Below are positions 61,879 through 64,000 of a stretch of 64,000 nt of DNA, piece after piece (the stretch's first letter is position 1; every line of letters begins with the position of its first letter). Source of the stretch: Meandrina meandrites (Eukaryota > Cnidaria > Anthozoa > Scleractinia > Meandrinidae); contig OY855906.1 of the NCBI GenBank assembly GCA_963693305.1, forward strand, positions 16,500,661 through 16,564,660, given 5' to 3'. The position numbers and the translations under genes were made by a program. The notes beneath the pieces were generated by a model that did not search any database, was not told where the DNA came from, and saw only the letters and a list, made by a program, of their open reading frames with translations.

Positions 61879-62655
61879 ATGTGTAAATCATACTGCTTGG
61901 TATGTAAAATACATACAAAATCTATCACCCCGCAAAAATTTATCACATCTAATAACAGAGTAATTGAAATATCAAAATGTTCAATTTGTTATAAAAACAA
62001 AAGTAAATTAATCGGAAAAGGTTTTTATATTCATAATACCAATCAAAAGGTCGGATCTGGTGCAAAAAAAAAACAGAATGATAAATCAGAAAATTTCAAA
62101 GCCTATTGTGGAATTAAAAAGGTTCCTAAAGATAAACGTCTTGGGACTATGAAAGATTGTGCTAAATCATCTCAAATAAGGTATTGGGGTATTAATAAAG
62201 TTGATGAACAAATCTTATCTAAACAAAAAAAGAAACCAATTAAACGAGTCAAGATATCAGATAAAAAGGTTCAACCATCTAGTAAAATTAAAGCTCCAAA
62301 GAAGGATATAAGTAGTAGTAAAACAGATAATATTAAGATTCAGAAATTGAAAACAAACGAAAATGTGATCAAAATGTTTAATGATATTTGGTACATACAT
62401 CCAATATATACAGGATGGGCTGTAAATAAGTCTGGAGAGGTTCTTTATATTGAAAATAATAAGATATTAAAGCCTAAAATGACGCCTGAAGGTATGGTTG
62501 TATACGTCAGCAGTGGTCATGGTTTTAAATTATATCCAGTACAAAAATTAGTTTATGAAGCAATTTATGATATTGAATATTTATTTGGTAGAATTAAGCA
62601 TATTGATGGTAACATCGCTAATAATAACATTACTAATCTTGAATGGATTCCTTAA
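61879..62655 (+). CDS. Zinc-ribbon protein with C-terminal HNH-type domain (258 aa)
   Basis: Residues 3-40 form the same ribbon as in the phospholipase gene (Cys6-Cys9, Cys34-Cys37: YCLVC ... CSICYKNKSK). Then come a central module, AYCGIKKVPKDKRLGTMKDC, known from several viral proteins of this group, and a long Lys/Ser linker. The C-terminus (WYIHPIYTGWAVNKSGEV ... IKHIDGNIANNNITNLEW) has the layout of a homing-type HNH_3 endonuclease: a target-contact repeat, then H-x2-D-G-N-x2-NN. Such enzymes cut DNA and are often mobile. Whether it is active is not known; the usual second His is not obvious. Confidence 0.7.
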   Translation: MCKSYCLVCKIHTKSITPQKFITSNNRVIEISKCSICYKNKSKLIGKGFYIHNTNQKVGSGAKKKQNDKSENFKAYCGIKKVPKDKRLGTMKDCAKSSQIRYWGINKVDEQILSKQKKKPIKRVKISDKKVQPSSKIKAPKKDISSSKTDNIKIQKLKTNENVIKMFNDIWYIHPIYTGWAVNKSGEVLYIENNKILKPKMTPEGMVVYVSSGHGFKLYPVQKLVYEAIYDIEYLFGRIKHIDGNIANNNITNLEWIP

Positions 62656-62714
62656 ATATACATAAATATAAAGAATATATTTATATACCATAAAAGCTGT
62701 GTAATAAAAAATGT

Positions 62715-63023
62715 TTAAACAAGCTCTAAATTAGTAAGACTATTGTTTTTCGTATTACCATCAATATGTTTAATGTGAGATCCTTCAGTTAATATATACC
62801 CACTATAGCATTCAAAGACAAAAACATGCTTTTTATATGTGGTCCAAGGCAAACCCCAACCACCTACAACAATTTCAATAAATGTTTTTGTTTTAGTGCC
62901 TTTTACTGGTTGATTACTCATTATATTAATAATATTTCCAGCATTGTCACAACCTATATGATTATAGCTTGGATGGATATAAATCAGTTTTTCAGCGATT
63001 TTCGTGGTCTGCATTCCAGTCAT
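62715..63023 (-). CDS. Small HNH-type endonuclease-like protein (102 aa)
   Basis: The second half (HVFVFECYSGYILTEGSHIK, then HIDGNTKNNSLTNLEL) contains the same HNH_3-type motif as its neighbour. The first half has the same LIYIHPSYNHIGCDNAGNII layout. It lacks the zinc ribbon. It starts after a GTTATATAGTATAATTATATA block. The two genes are convergent, and their C-terminal domains are clearly related, suggesting local duplication or repeated acquisition. Confidence 0.7.
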   Translation of the reverse strand: MTGMQTTKIAEKLIYIHPSYNHIGCDNAGNIINIMSNQPVKGTKTKTFIEIVVGGWGLPWTTYKKHVFVFECYSGYILTEGSHIKHIDGNTKNNSLTNLELV

Positions 63024-63151
63024 TTTTTCTTCTATATAATTATACTATATAACAATTCTTTAAGTCACTTTTTAAAAATGTGTTTAAATTTGTCATTTCT
63101 GTTTTAAACGCACTATAAACTACATAAGAAGAAAAATATATAGTCATATTA

Positions 63152-63373
63152 ATGGGACGAAGATTAAAATACGATAATGATGAAGATCGACAAAACGCTA
63201 TCAGACAGAGCAAAACACGATATATGCTAGGAAAATCGTGGGTATGTGATGTATGCGAGCACGACTACAGTCTCGCCGGTAAGCATTCACACATAAGGAC
63301 CAAAAAGCACATATACAATACTTTACTCAAGGCCATTGAAGACGACGATGATTTCGAACTCATTGAAGAATAA
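63152..63373 (+). CDS. Small C2H2-like zinc-finger protein (73 aa)
   Basis: One finger: Cys32 and Cys35 (WVCDVC), then His44/His46 and His53 (GKHSHIRTKKH). This resembles the matrin/U1-type C2H2 finger. A basic N-terminus and acidic C-terminus (EDDDDFELIEE) flank it. It starts after AATATATAGTCATATTA. Very short DNA- or RNA-binding proteins of this kind recur in Polinton-like elements. Function unknown. Confidence 0.7.
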   Translation: MGRRLKYDNDEDRQNAIRQSKTRYMLGKSWVCDVCEHDYSLAGKHSHIRTKKHIYNTLLKAIEDDDDFELIEE

Positions 63374-63555
63374 ATGTATTTAAAATCAAATTATATAAAC
63401 ATATATTGTAGAGGTTTGTTTACAGCATTGAATATATATGCTGACATCGTTGCTTGACAACCAAAAATATAATTATTTCTGGTTGTCATATTTGAACGCA
63501 TAAAAAAATATTTTTACTATAGACTTAAAGAAAAAATAATTCAATCAAATTACTA

Positions 63556-64000
63556 ATGAATAAAAAAATATCTCAACCTATATATATGAACGACTTAAAT
63601 CTCGAAAATCTTGAAAATCTTTCAAAAAAAAACTCATAAAAATAATCTTATCACTAAAAGCGAATCAGCCTCCGAATCCTACTCCAAGGCTTAGCGTACG
63701 CGATATGGTTCAAGATTATGAAGAAAATATCATTGCTCCGCCATTAGAATTCAGATTCCAAGCCTGTCCCCATGCCAAGGACTCAAATAAATCAAGTCGA
63801 TAAGGCTTTGAAAGGCTACACCAAATCATATGAAATCGGTATAAAAAATAACAAAGATCCGTTATTACAATTGACAAACACAAGATCAGCTTTAAAGCAT
63901 CATCTCAATAAATCACTTAATGAACTTAAAGGCTTAAAATTCGTTGAAACGCTAAAGGTAACATTTTCAAAAGCTAATGATGATGGATTGATATATAAGT
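63556..64000 (+). CDS. Start of a probable protein-primed DNA polymerase gene, frames broken, cut by window edge
   Basis: The last 229 bases (from 63,772) are an open frame to the window end, with VDKALKGYTKSYEIGIKNNK and LKFVETLKVTFSKANDDGL. This is the kind of N-terminal extension I associate with the type B, protein-primed polymerase of cnidarian Polintons. Upstream parts lie in other frames: 63,556-63,639 ends at a stop behind an A9 run, and 63,621-63,800 is in the -1 frame. The polymerase core itself would lie beyond the window, so the identification rests on this short part and the expected gene content. Confidence 0.45.

Larger units (their letters stand above)
49629..64000. mobile_element. 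Integrated Polinton/adintovirus-type DNA virus (right end beyond window)
   Basis: The element combines an rve-type integrase with chromodomain, adenain-like protease, packaging ATPase, capsid-type proteins, phospholipase A2, collagen-like fibre and probable polymerase start, the set known for Polintons and adintoviruses. Genes are intronless and tightly packed. Composition changes sharply near 49.6 kb from repeats to very AT-rich sequence. The left end is placed at AGTAATTGGGGGTACCGGCG by inference, since Polinton ends start with AG; the inverted partner end is outside the window. Most frames are intact, but there are breaks in the integrase, in the acidic gene at 56,625-57,450 and in the polymerase start. 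Confidence 0.85.

Overview
This is eukaryotic, animal-type nuclear DNA, most likely from an anthozoan cnidarian (a stony coral or close relative). The evidence is intron-rich genes with GT-AG borders and animal-type products, abundant tRNA-derived SINEs, inverted-repeat transposon remnants, Penelope-like retroelements, and an integrated Polinton/adintovirus-type DNA virus. The species cannot be named from the sequence.

Layout. Positions 1-2,596 are repeats. A C3orf33-like gene (+) runs from 2,597 to 7,623; its first exon was not found, and a palindromic pair of Penelope-like copies sits in one of its introns. A repeat-filled gap (7,624-12,054) follows. A complete seven-exon SLC35E2-like transporter gene (-) lies at 12,055-20,213, and a complete four-exon MEPCE-like 7SK RNA capping-enzyme gene (+) at 23,025-28,909, with a TTAA-flanked foldback element in its last-but-one intron. 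A five-exon gene (+) at 32,654-47,042 joins a ZAP/PARP12-type set of four CCCH zinc fingers to a repeat region and a C-terminal Death domain. Its introns hold a decayed Penelope-like element with hammerhead-like motifs, tandem repeats and nested foldback elements. More repeats fill 47,043-49,500.

From about 49.6 kb to the end of the window lies an AT-rich, gene-dense, intronless integrated element of Polinton/adintovirus type. A leftward block encodes an acidic unknown protein, a chromodomain integrase, a parvovirus-type phospholipase A2, a small ribbon protein, an adenain-like protease, a basic core-like protein, a major capsid protein, a small basic virion-type protein, a probable penton and an acidic protein. 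A rightward block encodes the packaging ATPase, a fibre-like protein and a small membrane protein. Beyond these are a VLTF3-like zinc-ribbon protein, two HNH-type proteins, a small zinc-finger protein and the start of a probable protein-primed DNA polymerase, cut by the window edge. Nearly every gene is preceded within about 30 bases by a TATATA-rich promoter-like block; five leftward genes share a TATATAAC-TAATA version.

The most striking observation is at the junction between the phospholipase and integrase genes. The integrase frame has no upstream ATG, lies exactly -1 to the phospholipase frame, and is joined to it by the heptamer A-AAA-AAC in the right phase, a 6-base spacer and a 10-bp bulged stem-loop. 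This is a textbook -1 ribosomal frameshift layout and suggests a phospholipase-integrase fusion. The second is the CCCH-repeat-Death gene, a plausible innate-immunity protein whose five exons all join in phase 1.
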